Source: Dehalococcoidia bacterium
GTDB taxonomy: Bacteria > Chloroflexota > Dehalococcoidia > E44-bin15
Direction: 5' to 3'
NCBI GenBank assembly: GCA_004377275.1
Contig: SOIC01000214.1
Location: forward strand, 1-5,868
Length of the DNA stretch: 5,868 nt
Made by a program: the position numbers and the translations under genes. Shown here one piece after another: positions 1-5,582 of the stretch (position 1 is the stretch's first letter; the number at the start of each line of letters is the position of its first letter). Under the pieces are notes generated by a model. That model saw only the letters and a program-made list of their open reading frames with translations. It did no database searches and was not told the origin of the DNA.

Positions 1-773
1 CGCCCGGCGATCATGCTATCGGGTCGGGCGAAGTAGATATATTCGAAGATGCACAAGCCACGCTTTGTGGTATTGCGCCTGTCCTTGTAGCTTCTCATAC
101 CTTTTCTGTTAATGACTACTATCTCGCCAGGCTCGACGTCACGCAGGAATTGGGCACCGATATGGTCCAGAGCACAGCTCTCCGAAGAGAGCACCCATCC
201 ACCATTGAGCCTGCCAAGGCAGAGGGGACGAACCCCTAGTGGATCGCGAACCCCGTAAAGGGAGTCCTCGGTCAGGAGCACTAGGGAATAGGCGCCCACT
301 AGTCTCCTCATCGCATGGCGGATCCGCTCGTTCCAAGTCTTTCTGGCAGAGGAGAGGATCAGGTGGGCGATTATCTCGGAGTCTGTGGTGGTGGTGAAGT
401 TGTAGCCCTGCTCCTCAAGCTGCTGGCGCAACTCCCTGGCATTGACGATATTACCATTGTGTCCCAGGGCGAGCCTGCCTGCTGGGCCCTCGACTACGAT
501 AGGCTGAGCGTTACCGGCGCGGCTGGAGCCAGTGGTGGAATATCGGTTATGTCCGATGGCGATATCGCCACCGAGTTGGCTCAATACCGTTTCATCGAAG
601 GCCTGGGCGACCAGCCCCATCTTGGTGTGATTGTGAATATGCTCCCCATCGGCGGTGGCGATGCCGGAACTCTCCTGGCCGCGGTGTTGGAGGGAATAGA
701 GGCCGAAGAAGGTGAGCCTGGCCACATCCTCGCCCGGTGCATAAACCCCAAAAAGGGCACAGCATTCTTGCAT
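1..773 (-). CDS. purF: Amidophosphoribosyltransferase (PurF), N-terminal part, cut by window start
   Basis: PurF catalyses the first committed step of de novo purine synthesis, transferring glutamine-derived ammonia to PRPP to give phosphoribosylamine. The frame is open from the ATG at 773 to base 1, giving 257 residues of a protein normally near 470, so the C-terminal part of the PRTase domain lies outside. Visible are the class II glutaminase core: a Cys pair at residues 4-5, LQHRGQESSGI at 29-38, GHNRYSTTG at 74-82, GHNGNIVN at 104-111 and TTTDSE at 128-133. Then come GVRDPLGVRPL (174-184) and CIFEYIYFARPDS (241-253). C241 sits where Bacillus-type PurF has its first Fe-S cluster cysteine, so this is probably the Fe-S form. 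Cys5 aligns best with the catalytic N-terminal Cys, implying removal of a four-residue leader. The residue after it is Ala where CG is usual. It is last in the leftward cluster and has its own probable promoter. Confidence 0.96.
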   Translation of the reverse strand, partial: MQECCALFGVYAPGEDVARLTFFGLYSLQHRGQESSGIATADGEHIHNHTKMGLVAQAFDETVLSQLGGDIAIGHNRYSTTGSSRAGNAQPIVVEGPAGRLALGHNGNIVNARELRQQLEEQGYNFTTTTDSEIIAHLILSSARKTWNERIRHAMRRLVGAYSLVLLTEDSLYGVRDPLGVRPLCLGRLNGGWVLSSESCALDHIGAQFLRDVEPGEIVVINRKGMRSYKDRRNTTKRGLCIFEYIYFARPDSMIAG

Positions 774-787
774 GCGTCTTTTTGTTA

Positions 788-794
788 CCCCCTC
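788..794 (-). promoter_or_regulatory. Purine-rich GAGGGGG upstream of purF, poorly spaced ribosome binding site
   Basis: The minus strand reads GAGGGGG at 794 to 788, but 14 nt separate it from the ATG at 773, longer than usual. No better Shine-Dalgarno sequence and no other in-frame ATG, GTG or TTG lies between the ATG and the in-frame TGA at 830-828. It would sit at the extreme 5' end of a transcript started at the predicted purF promoter. Confidence 0.35.
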
Positions 795-801
795 AATATT
801 T

Positions 802-831
802 ATTATATTCCTTCGCCTGAGGCAGGGTCAA
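802..831 (-). promoter_or_regulatory. Probable sigma-70-type promoter for purF
   Basis: On the minus strand TTGACC (831 to 826) is followed by an 18-nt spacer and a perfect TATAAT (807 to 802). Transcription would start near 795, about 22 nt before the purF ATG. The TGA stop of the hydrolase gene (830-828) lies inside the -35 box. This predicts purF transcription independent of, or additional to, read-through from tlyA. It is judged from hexamer match and position only. Confidence 0.6.
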
Positions 832-1601
832 TCCTCAAATGCGAGAAGTACTCGGGTGGTTAGCCAGTTCAGCGCGCCGTCCATCGCCTGCTGCTCAACG
901 CGAAGCCGATGCCCGGCCCCTTCTATGACCATGATCTCCTTGGGCTCCCCTGCCCGCTCATATAGTGCCCGGGCGCTTGTTAGATCCACTACATCATCCT
1001 GGGTCCCGTGGATAATAAGGAGCGGCCTCGGTGAAACTTTTTCGATCTGCTCGATGGGCTTCACCCTGTTGATACCATCCATCCAGTGAGCCACCGATGG
1101 CGGGAAACCTTGGTCCTTGATTATGCCGATGCCGCGGAATTGCGCGATGGCGGATTTTGCGCTATCGTGGTCGGTGGCGAAGTCAAAGTGGGCAGGACAG
1201 GCACAGGCGATGAGGGAGGAGACCCTGGAATCATGAGAAGTAACATAGACGGAGACAGCGGCGCCGGCGCTAAAGCCCATCAGGGAGATTTTGCCCCTGT
1301 CCACCTGGCTCATATTGTAAAGATAATCCAGCACTGCCACCAGGTCCCTGGTCCAGCCAGCAATATCGAAGTTGCCCTCACTATCGCCTGCCCCTCGGAA
1401 GTTGAAGAAAGCAGTTAAAAACCCGGCCTGGCAGAACCTCTCGGCGAGTGCAGGATAGCCCGGATCGCTGGTGTCCGGGGGACCGCCTCTGGGAATGCCG
1501 TGGCACAGGCAGAGCGCAGGGGCTGGTTTGCTCTCCGGGATGTAAACCTCGCCCCTGAGCGTGATACCCTCCAGTTCGACATGAAAGGTTCTCTTGTCCA
1601 T
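828..1601 (-). CDS. Alpha/beta hydrolase, dienelactone-hydrolase/serine-peptidase-like
   Basis: This is a 257-residue single-domain alpha/beta hydrolase, probably cytoplasmic since no signal peptide is seen. Reading from the N terminus: CHGIPRGG (33-40), which fits the oxyanion-hole HG; NFRGAGDSEG (67-76); nucleophile elbow GFSAGA with Ser111; HGTQDD with Asp202 as likely acid (Asp203 is adjacent); and GAGH with His231. The triad is therefore complete and the enzyme should be active, but the substrate cannot be read from the sequence; esterase, acyl-peptidase and carboxymethylenebutenolidase-like activities are all possible. I chose the ATG at 1601 because MDKRTFHVELEGITLRGEV begins a normal first strand and lies 2 nt after the tlyA stop. 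A start at 1697 would add 32 low-homology-looking residues and overlap tlyA by 94 nt. There is no clear Shine-Dalgarno sequence, which fits coupling to tlyA. Its link to purF or tlyA function is unknown. Confidence 0.88.
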   Translation of the reverse strand: MDKRTFHVELEGITLRGEVYIPESKPAPALCLCHGIPRGGPPDTSDPGYPALAERFCQAGFLTAFFNFRGAGDSEGNFDIAGWTRDLVAVLDYLYNMSQVDRGKISLMGFSAGAAVSVYVTSHDSRVSSLIACACPAHFDFATDHDSAKSAIAQFRGIGIIKDQGFPPSVAHWMDGINRVKPIEQIEKVSPRPLLIIHGTQDDVVDLTSARALYERAGEPKEIMVIEGAGHRLRVEQQAMDGALNWLTTRVLLAFED

Positions 1602-1603
1602 GG

Positions 1604-2365
1604 CTATACTTTCAGCAGTACGAAGAACTCCCGATTTCCCGAGGCTCCGAGGATAGGTGAGGGAGTGAGACCGCTGAGCCTGAACCCCTTTTCGCACTCT
1701 CCTTGTTCCTCAGCACCCCATTTGATGGCCCAGGAGATAAACCGTCCCAGGACGCCGGCGTGAAGCAAGGGGTCCTTAACCAGTCCCCCCTTGCCCACTT
1801 GAGCCCGCCCCACCTCAAACTGAGGTTTCACCAGGCAGATCAACTTACCCCCAGGCTTCACCAATTTGGCCACATTGGGCACCACCTTTTCCAGGGAGAT
1901 GAAGGATAGGTCTATGGTGACCAGGTCAACCGGTTCGGGCAATGAGAAGGGGTAACGAGCGTTTACTCGTTCCATGACTACCACCCGGGGATCCACCCTC
2001 AATCGGTAGTCCAGTTGTCCATAACCGACATCGACGGCATAAACTCTGCTTGCCCCCCGTTTCAGCAGACAATCGGTGAATCCCCCAGTTGCGGTGCCGA
2101 CATCGAGAGCCACTTGAGAATCGACATCGATGTGGAACTGTTCCAGGGCGTGGGCTAACTTTATGCCACCTCTGCTCACGAAGGGGGGCTTTTGGCGCAG
2201 GCGGATGGGGACATCTGCCTTCACCTGGGTGGCTGGTTTAGCTACCACCCTTTCATTGACAAGAACCTCGCCTGCCAGGATCAGGGCGTGCGCCTTCTCC
2301 CGGCTCTCTGCCAGCCCCCGTTCCACCAGCAGGATATCAATCCGTCGCTTCATATTGTCTAGCAT
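1604..2365 (-). CDS. tlyA: TlyA-family rRNA 2'-O-methyltransferase (S4 + FtsJ domains)
   Basis: TlyA-family proteins use S-adenosylmethionine to 2'-O-methylate cytidines in 16S and/or 23S rRNA; characterised members affect capreomycin sensitivity. The family is often mislabelled hemolysin. This 253-residue protein has an N-terminal S4 RNA-binding domain (about 7-56, with LLVERGLAESREKAHALILAG) and a Rossmann methyltransferase domain (about 62-251). The SAM-binding loop is ALDVGTATGGFT (86-97). The K-D-K-E residues typical of FtsJ-like 2'-O-methyltransferases are visible: K69 in SRGGIKL, D152 in TIDLSF, K180 in CLVKPQFE and E246 in GNREFF. Length is usual for the family. The ATG at 2365 is given, with a weak AGG 3 nt upstream. 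The ATG at 2353 (MKRRIDILLVERGL) matches the usual family N terminus better and may be the true start. The downstream hydrolase begins 2 nt after this gene's TAG. Whether it modifies one or both rRNAs cannot be told from sequence. Confidence 0.93.
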   Translation of the reverse strand: MLDNMKRRIDILLVERGLAESREKAHALILAGEVLVNERVVAKPATQVKADVPIRLRQKPPFVSRGGIKLAHALEQFHIDVDSQVALDVGTATGGFTDCLLKRGASRVYAVDVGYGQLDYRLRVDPRVVVMERVNARYPFSLPEPVDLVTIDLSFISLEKVVPNVAKLVKPGGKLICLVKPQFEVGRAQVGKGGLVKDPLLHAGVLGRFISWAIKWGAEEQGECEKGFRLSGLTPSPILGASGNREFFVLLKV

Positions 2366-2390
2366 AAGCCTATGCTGTGATAGTAGTCAA
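2361..2390 (-). promoter_or_regulatory. Possible leftward promoter for the tlyA cluster
   Basis: The minus strand has TTGACT (2390 to 2385), an 18-nt spacer and TATGCT (2366 to 2361). The expected start of transcription falls about 7 nt beyond the -10, at or next to the ATG at 2353, so the mRNA would be nearly leaderless and the ATG at 2365 would be excluded. The -10 match is only moderate, so this is tentative. Confidence 0.3.
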
Positions 2391-2425
2391 TCCTGGGATA
2401 ATCGTTGGTGAAATATGAAATATGC

Positions 2426-2454
2426 TTGACACATTCCTTAAATAATGGTAAATT
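2426..2454 (+). promoter_or_regulatory. Strong sigma-70-type promoter for the rpsL operon
   Basis: A perfect -35 TTGACA (2426-2431) is followed by a 17-nt spacer and TAAATT (2449-2454), with TG at 2446-2447 forming an extended -10. The transcript would start near 2461, leaving a 5' leader of about 134 nt before rpsL. Strength and placement suit a ribosomal-protein operon. Confidence 0.72.
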
Positions 2455-2466
2455 AGTAAGTTAGTG

Positions 2467-2485
2467 CTCAGTGAACTAGTCTGAG
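2467..2485 (+). other. Small hairpin near the 5' end of the rpsL leader
   Basis: CTCAG (2467-2471) is complementary to CTGAG (2481-2485) across a 9-nt loop containing the palindrome ACTAGT. It would lie within the first 25 nt of the predicted transcript. It could be a stabilising 5' hairpin; five pairs is short and may be chance. Confidence 0.3.
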
Positions 2486-2527
2486 AGATGTCGGAAGGCC
2501 GGCGGATAGAGATGTCGGCGGGCTGGC
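2484..2527 (+). repeat. Direct repeat of about 20 nt in the rpsL leader, 24-nt period
   Basis: AGAGATGTCGG occurs exactly at 2484-2494 and 2508-2518. The similarity runs on for nine more bases (AAGGCCGGC versus CGGGCTGGC), giving about 17 of 20 identical positions per copy. The GC-rich ends can also pair with each other (GCCGGC at 2498-2503 with GCTGGC at 2522-2527, including one G-U), which would form a stem with an 18-nt loop. The repeat lies in untranslated leader between promoter and rpsL. Its role is unknown. Confidence 0.6.
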
Positions 2528-2541
2528 AAAACCGGGCTAGT

Positions 2542-2572
2542 AAGGCCGCTCAGCCTTGGGGCTTACGGCCTT
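2542..2572 (+). promoter_or_regulatory. Nested hairpin just before the rpsL ribosome binding site, possible attenuator or autoregulatory site
   Basis: AAGGCCG (2542-2548) pairs with CGGCCTT (2566-2572). Inside it AGCC (2552-2555) pairs with GGCT (2560-2563) around a TTGG loop. A shorter competing hairpin, AAGGC (2542-2546) with GCCTT (2553-2557), uses the same left arm. The long stem is followed by TTAATTAT rather than a true T run, and the Shine-Dalgarno sequence starts 13 nt after it. It could be a leaky terminator, an attenuator, or a binding site for a ribosomal protein of the operon. Only the pairing is seen; the function is inferred. Confidence 0.45.
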
Positions 2573-2584
2573 TAATTATGGTTT

Positions 2585-2590
2585 GGAGGT
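2585..2590 (+). promoter_or_regulatory. rpsL Shine-Dalgarno sequence that supports a GTG start
   Basis: GGAGGT lies 4 nt before the GTG at 2595. It fixes that GTG, rather than the longer in-frame start at 2556, as the S12 start. An out-of-frame ATG at 2593-2595 overlaps the GTG. Confidence 0.8.
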
Positions 2591-2594
2591 ATAT

Positions 2595-3023
2595 GTGCCT
2601 ACTGTTAACCAACTGGTGCGTAAGGGGCGCGCAAAGGCTGTAAAGAAGACCAAGACGCCGGCGCTGCATTATACTTACAATGCGCTGAAGGGGAGGATGA
2701 TGCAGGTGGATGGCGCTCCCCAGAGGCGAGGTGTCTGCACCCAGGTTAAAACGGTGACTCCAAAGAAGCCTAACTCCGCGCTGCGCAAGGTGGCGCGCGT
2801 CAGGCTTACCAATGGGATGGAGGTGACCGCTTATATCCCTGGGGAGGGACATACCCTTCAGGAACACTCTGTGGTCCTCCTTCGTGGGGGTCGGGTGAAG
2901 GATCTGCCCGGGGTGAGGTATCACATTATTCGGGGTGCTTTGGATGCTGGGGGCGTAGAAGATCGGCAGCAGGGCCGAAGCAAGTACGGGACGAAGCAGC
3001 CCAAGCGCTCCGGTGGAGAATAA
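2595..3023 (+). CDS. rpsL: 30S ribosomal protein S12
   Basis: S12 sits at the interface side of the 30S decoding centre and helps control codon recognition accuracy. The protein has 142 residues starting MPTVNQLVRKGR from a GTG. The stretch at about 22-46 (PALHYTYNALKG to PQRRG) contains the longer loop seen in Gram-positive-type S12 such as that of Bacillus subtilis, and absent from the 124-residue E. coli protein. The conserved core follows: TPKKPNSALRK (55-65), LTNGMEVTAYIPGEGH (71-86) and GGRVKDLPGVRYH (98-110). K57 and K102, equivalent to E. coli K43 and K88, are Lys, so the common streptomycin-resistance substitutions there are absent. D103 is the position methylthiolated in some bacteria. 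It is first in the rightward operon, behind a strong promoter and structured leader, and ends 1 nt before rpsG. Confidence 0.98.
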   Translation: MPTVNQLVRKGRAKAVKKTKTPALHYTYNALKGRMMQVDGAPQRRGVCTQVKTVTPKKPNSALRKVARVRLTNGMEVTAYIPGEGHTLQEHSVVLLRGGRVKDLPGVRYHIIRGALDAGGVEDRQQGRSKYGTKQPKRSGGE

Positions 3024-3024
3024 A

Positions 3025-3495
3025 ATGCCTAGAAGAGCAAGGGCCACAAAAAGAGAGATACCTCCTGACTCGCGGTACCGGAATGTAACCGTGGCCAGGC
3101 TGATTAATAGGGTGATGACCCGGGGAAAGAAGAGCACAGCAGAGCGGATTGTTTATGAGGCTCTCAATATTGTTGCGGAGCAGGTGAAAGGGGACCCTGT
3201 GGCTACTCTGGAGCAGGCGATCAAAAATGCCACGCCGCTTCTTGAGGTTAAGCCGCGTCGTGTTGGTGGTGCCACTTATCAGGTGCCAATAGAGGTGAGG
3301 ACGGGGCGTGGCCTTGCCCTGGCTATACGCTGGCTCATCAGAGCGGCGCGGGCACGTGGGGGCAAGTCCATGGCGGAGAAGCTGGCGGCGGAGGTCTTGG
3401 ATGCTGCCCAGCGGCAAGGAGCCACCGTTAAGAAGCGCGATGATACTCATAGGATGGCGGAAGCAAATCGGGCCTTTGTTCACTATCGGTGGTGA
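3025..3495 (+). CDS. rpsG: 30S ribosomal protein S7
   Basis: S7 is the primary binding protein of the 16S rRNA 3' major domain and organises the 30S head near the E site. The 156-residue product has the family's usual length. Its start PRRARATKREIPPDSRY fits, DPVATLEQAIKNATPLLEVK (57-76) and RRVGGATYQVP (78-88) form the central signature, and the C terminus KKRDDTHRMAEANRAFVHYRW is near invariant. The ATG at 3025 follows the rpsL TAA by one base. GGAG at 3015-3018, inside the end of rpsL, serves as ribosome binding site with a 6-nt spacer. A GTG at 3013 is in frame but would only add four residues. S7 is an operon autoregulator in E. coli, but the long rpsL-rpsG gap used there is absent here. 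Confidence 0.98.
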   Translation: MPRRARATKREIPPDSRYRNVTVARLINRVMTRGKKSTAERIVYEALNIVAEQVKGDPVATLEQAIKNATPLLEVKPRRVGGATYQVPIEVRTGRGLALAIRWLIRAARARGGKSMAEKLAAEVLDAAQRQGATVKKRDDTHRMAEANRAFVHYRW

Positions 3496-3500
3496 GGAAG

Positions 3501-5582
3501 ATGTCCAGGTCATTCCCTTTAGAGCGGATCAGGAATATTGGAATTATCGCCCATATCGATGCGGGTAAAACAACGCTTACCGAAAGGATCCTTTACTATA
3601 CTGGCCGTACCTATAAGATAGGCGATGTGGATGATGGCACCGCGGTGATGGACTGGATGACGCAGGAAAGGGAGCGGGGGATCACCATTACCGCTGCCGC
3701 TACTACTTGCCAATGGCTAGACCATCGCATCAACATTATCGATACCCCAGGGCATGTGGACTTCACCGCTGAGGTGGAGCGAAGCCTTCGGGTCCTTGAT
3801 GGGGGTATCGTGGTTTTCGATGCGGTGGCTGGTGTTGAGCCCCAGTCGGAGACGGTCTGGAGGCAGGCGGATCGCTATGGCGTCCCCCGGATTTGCTTCG
3901 TGAACAAGATGGATCGAATAGGTGCCGATTTCTACCGTAACGTGGATATGATAAGGGAGCGGCTGGGCGCAAGTGCCCTGGCAATACAGTTGCCCCTGGG
4001 AGCCGAGGATTCCTTTGAGGGCGTTATCGATATAATTGCGGAAAGGGCATGGGTCTTCTCCGATGACCCCAATGAAAGCCCCGTGGCAAAAGACATCCCT
4101 CGTGATTATGAGGAGGTCTCAAGCAGGTATCGGGAGGCGATGATCGAGAGGCTTGCTGAAAGCGATGATGAATTGATGGCTCTCTACTTAGAAGGGGGCA
4201 CCATAAATGCGTCAGCTATTAAAGAGGCTCTCAGACGGGCCACCATAGCAAATCGAGTGGTGCCCGTTCTTTGTGGCAGCGCCCTGCGGAATAAGGGCAT
4301 ACAGCCCATGCTGGATGCCATTGTTTCCTACCTTCCCTCACCTGTTGATGTGCCACCGGTGGTGGGCATCGATCCCAGGAATGGTAAAGAGCTTCAGCGC
4401 TCCCCCACCGATAGCGATCACTTCTCCGCCCTGTCGTTTAAGATAGTCTCCGACCCCTTTATCGGTAGGCTGGTCTATTTCAGGGTTTATTCCGGAAAGG
4501 TGGAGGCCGGGGCTCAGGTCTATAACTCCAGAAGCGAACGTCGGGAAAGGATCGGGCGACTGCTTCAGATGCATGCCAACCGTCGTGAGGAGGTCAAGCG
4601 GGTTGAGGCGGGCGACATCGCTGCCGCCCTGGGTTTGAAAGACACCTTCACCGGCGATACGCTGTGTCACACCAGTGCGCCCATCGTGCTGGAGAGGATT
4701 CGCTTTCCCCAGCCGGTGATCTCGGTCACCATCGAGCCTAAATCACGGGCCGAGCAGGACCGACTGGATGATGCCCTGACGAAACTGGGCCAGGAGGATC
4801 CCACCTTCATAACTCGTTACGATGAGGAAACGGGGCAAACGATCATTTCAGGGATGGGTGAGCTACACCTCGAGGTGATCGTGGAAAGGTTGCTACGTGA
4901 GTTTCAGGTGGGTGCAAATGTGGGCAGGCCCCGGGTTGCATATAGAGAGACCATCACCGTGCCAGTAAAGGTTGAGGGGAGGTTCATCAAACAGACTGGG
5001 GGCAGGGGGCAATATGGGCATGTCTGGATTGAGCTTCAGCCCGGTAAGCAGGGGAGCGGATTTGAGTTTGTGAACGGAATTAAAGGCGGTATTATCCCCA
5101 AGCAATATATCACCCCTGTGGAGAGCGGGGTCAGAGAGGCTATGGAGGGTGGTGTTTTAGCTGGCTACCCTCTGGTGGATATTAAGGCCATCCTTTATGA
5201 TGGAAGCTTTCATGAGGTTGATTCCTCTGAGATAGCCTTCAAGATCGCCGCCGCCATGGCGCTGAAGGATGGGGTGAAGAGGGCCAAGCCTATCCTTCTT
5301 GAGCCGGTCATGAAATTGGAGATCGTTACACCTGAAGTATTCATGGGTGACATCCTTGGAGACCTCAACTCAAGGCGGGGTCAGGTCGCGAGCATCGACA
5401 GTCGTGGTACCACAAAGATAATTCGCTGCTTTGTACCTCTTGCCGAGACCTTTGGCTATGCTACCGACCTCAGGTCGATGAGCCAGGGGAGGGCAACCTT
5501 CGCTATGGAGTTTCATCGCTATGAGGGGTTGCCCCAAGATTTGGCAGAGAAACTCGTTGTAAAAGTGGGAGGAGTGGCCTGA
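3501..5582 (+). CDS. fusA: Elongation factor G (EF-G)
   Basis: EF-G is the GTPase that drives tRNA-mRNA translocation and, with ribosome recycling factor, splits the ribosome after termination. The 693-residue protein shows every G-domain motif: P-loop AHIDAGKTT (17-25), switch I RGITITAA (59-66), DTPGH (81-85) with catalytic His85, NKMD (135-138) and GSAL (259-262). Domain II follows (about 305-400), domain III with GMGELHLEV (451-459), domain IV with QTGGRGQYGHVW (498-509) and tip-loop region GSFHEVDSSE (568-577), and domain V (about 605-690). Full length and intact motifs indicate canonical EF-G rather than a tetracycline-protection or EF-G2 paralogue. The ATG at 3501 begins 5 nt after rpsG; GAGG at 3494-3497 is a closely spaced binding site. 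In-frame GTGs at 3489 and 3492 would overlap rpsG and lack a clear site. No tuf follows, and rpsJ overlaps the stop codon. Confidence 0.98.
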   Translation: MSRSFPLERIRNIGIIAHIDAGKTTLTERILYYTGRTYKIGDVDDGTAVMDWMTQERERGITITAAATTCQWLDHRINIIDTPGHVDFTAEVERSLRVLDGGIVVFDAVAGVEPQSETVWRQADRYGVPRICFVNKMDRIGADFYRNVDMIRERLGASALAIQLPLGAEDSFEGVIDIIAERAWVFSDDPNESPVAKDIPRDYEEVSSRYREAMIERLAESDDELMALYLEGGTINASAIKEALRRATIANRVVPVLCGSALRNKGIQPMLDAIVSYLPSPVDVPPVVGIDPRNGKELQRSPTDSDHFSALSFKIVSDPFIGRLVYFRVYSGKVEAGAQVYNSRSERRERIGRLLQMHANRREEVKRVEAGDIAAALGLKDTFTGDTLCHTSAPIVLERIRFPQPVISVTIEPKSRAEQDRLDDALTKLGQEDPTFITRYDEETGQTIISGMGELHLEVIVERLLREFQVGANVGRPRVAYRETITVPVKVEGRFIKQTGGRGQYGHVWIELQPGKQGSGFEFVNGIKGGIIPKQYITPVESGVREAMEGGVLAGYPLVDIKAILYDGSFHEVDSSEIAFKIAAAMALKDGVKRAKPILLEPVMKLEIVTPEVFMGDILGDLNSRRGQVASIDSRGTTKIIRCFVPLAETFGYATDLRSMSQGRATFAMEFHRYEGLPQDLAEKLVVKVGGVA
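5568..5572 (+). promoter_or_regulatory. rpsJ Shine-Dalgarno sequence inside fusA
   Basis: GGAGG lies 9 nt before the rpsJ ATG and within the last codons of fusA. Together with the TGATG stop-start overlap at 5580-5584 it indicates coupled translation of S10 with EF-G. Confidence 0.7.

Noticed and set aside
315..863. 182-codon plus-strand open frame
   Set aside because: It runs antisense to purF, whose minus-strand translation shows clear PurF motifs. The plus-strand product shows no recognisable domain.
1602..1697. Longer hydrolase start at 1697, overlapping tlyA by 94 nt
   Set aside because: The extra 32 residues do not resemble the family, and the 1601 ATG sits right after the tlyA stop.
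1604..2365. TlyA as a hemolysin or toxin
   Set aside because: The S4 plus FtsJ architecture with a K-D-K-E set and SAM loop supports an rRNA methyltransferase. The hemolysin name is historical.
2542..2580. Full intrinsic terminator before rpsL
   Set aside because: The stem is GC-rich but is followed by TTAATTAT, not a run of T, and no gene transcribed rightward upstream would need ending. An attenuator role is kept as a possibility.
2556..2594. N-terminal extension of S12 from 2556
   Set aside because: These bases belong to the leader hairpin and Shine-Dalgarno sequence. S12 proteins begin at the PTVNQLVRKG segment, which follows the GTG at 2595.
2550..3513. Two 195-codon minus-strand open frames
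   Set aside because: They are antisense to rpsL and rpsG and encode no recognisable protein. They are shadows of conserved plus-strand genes.
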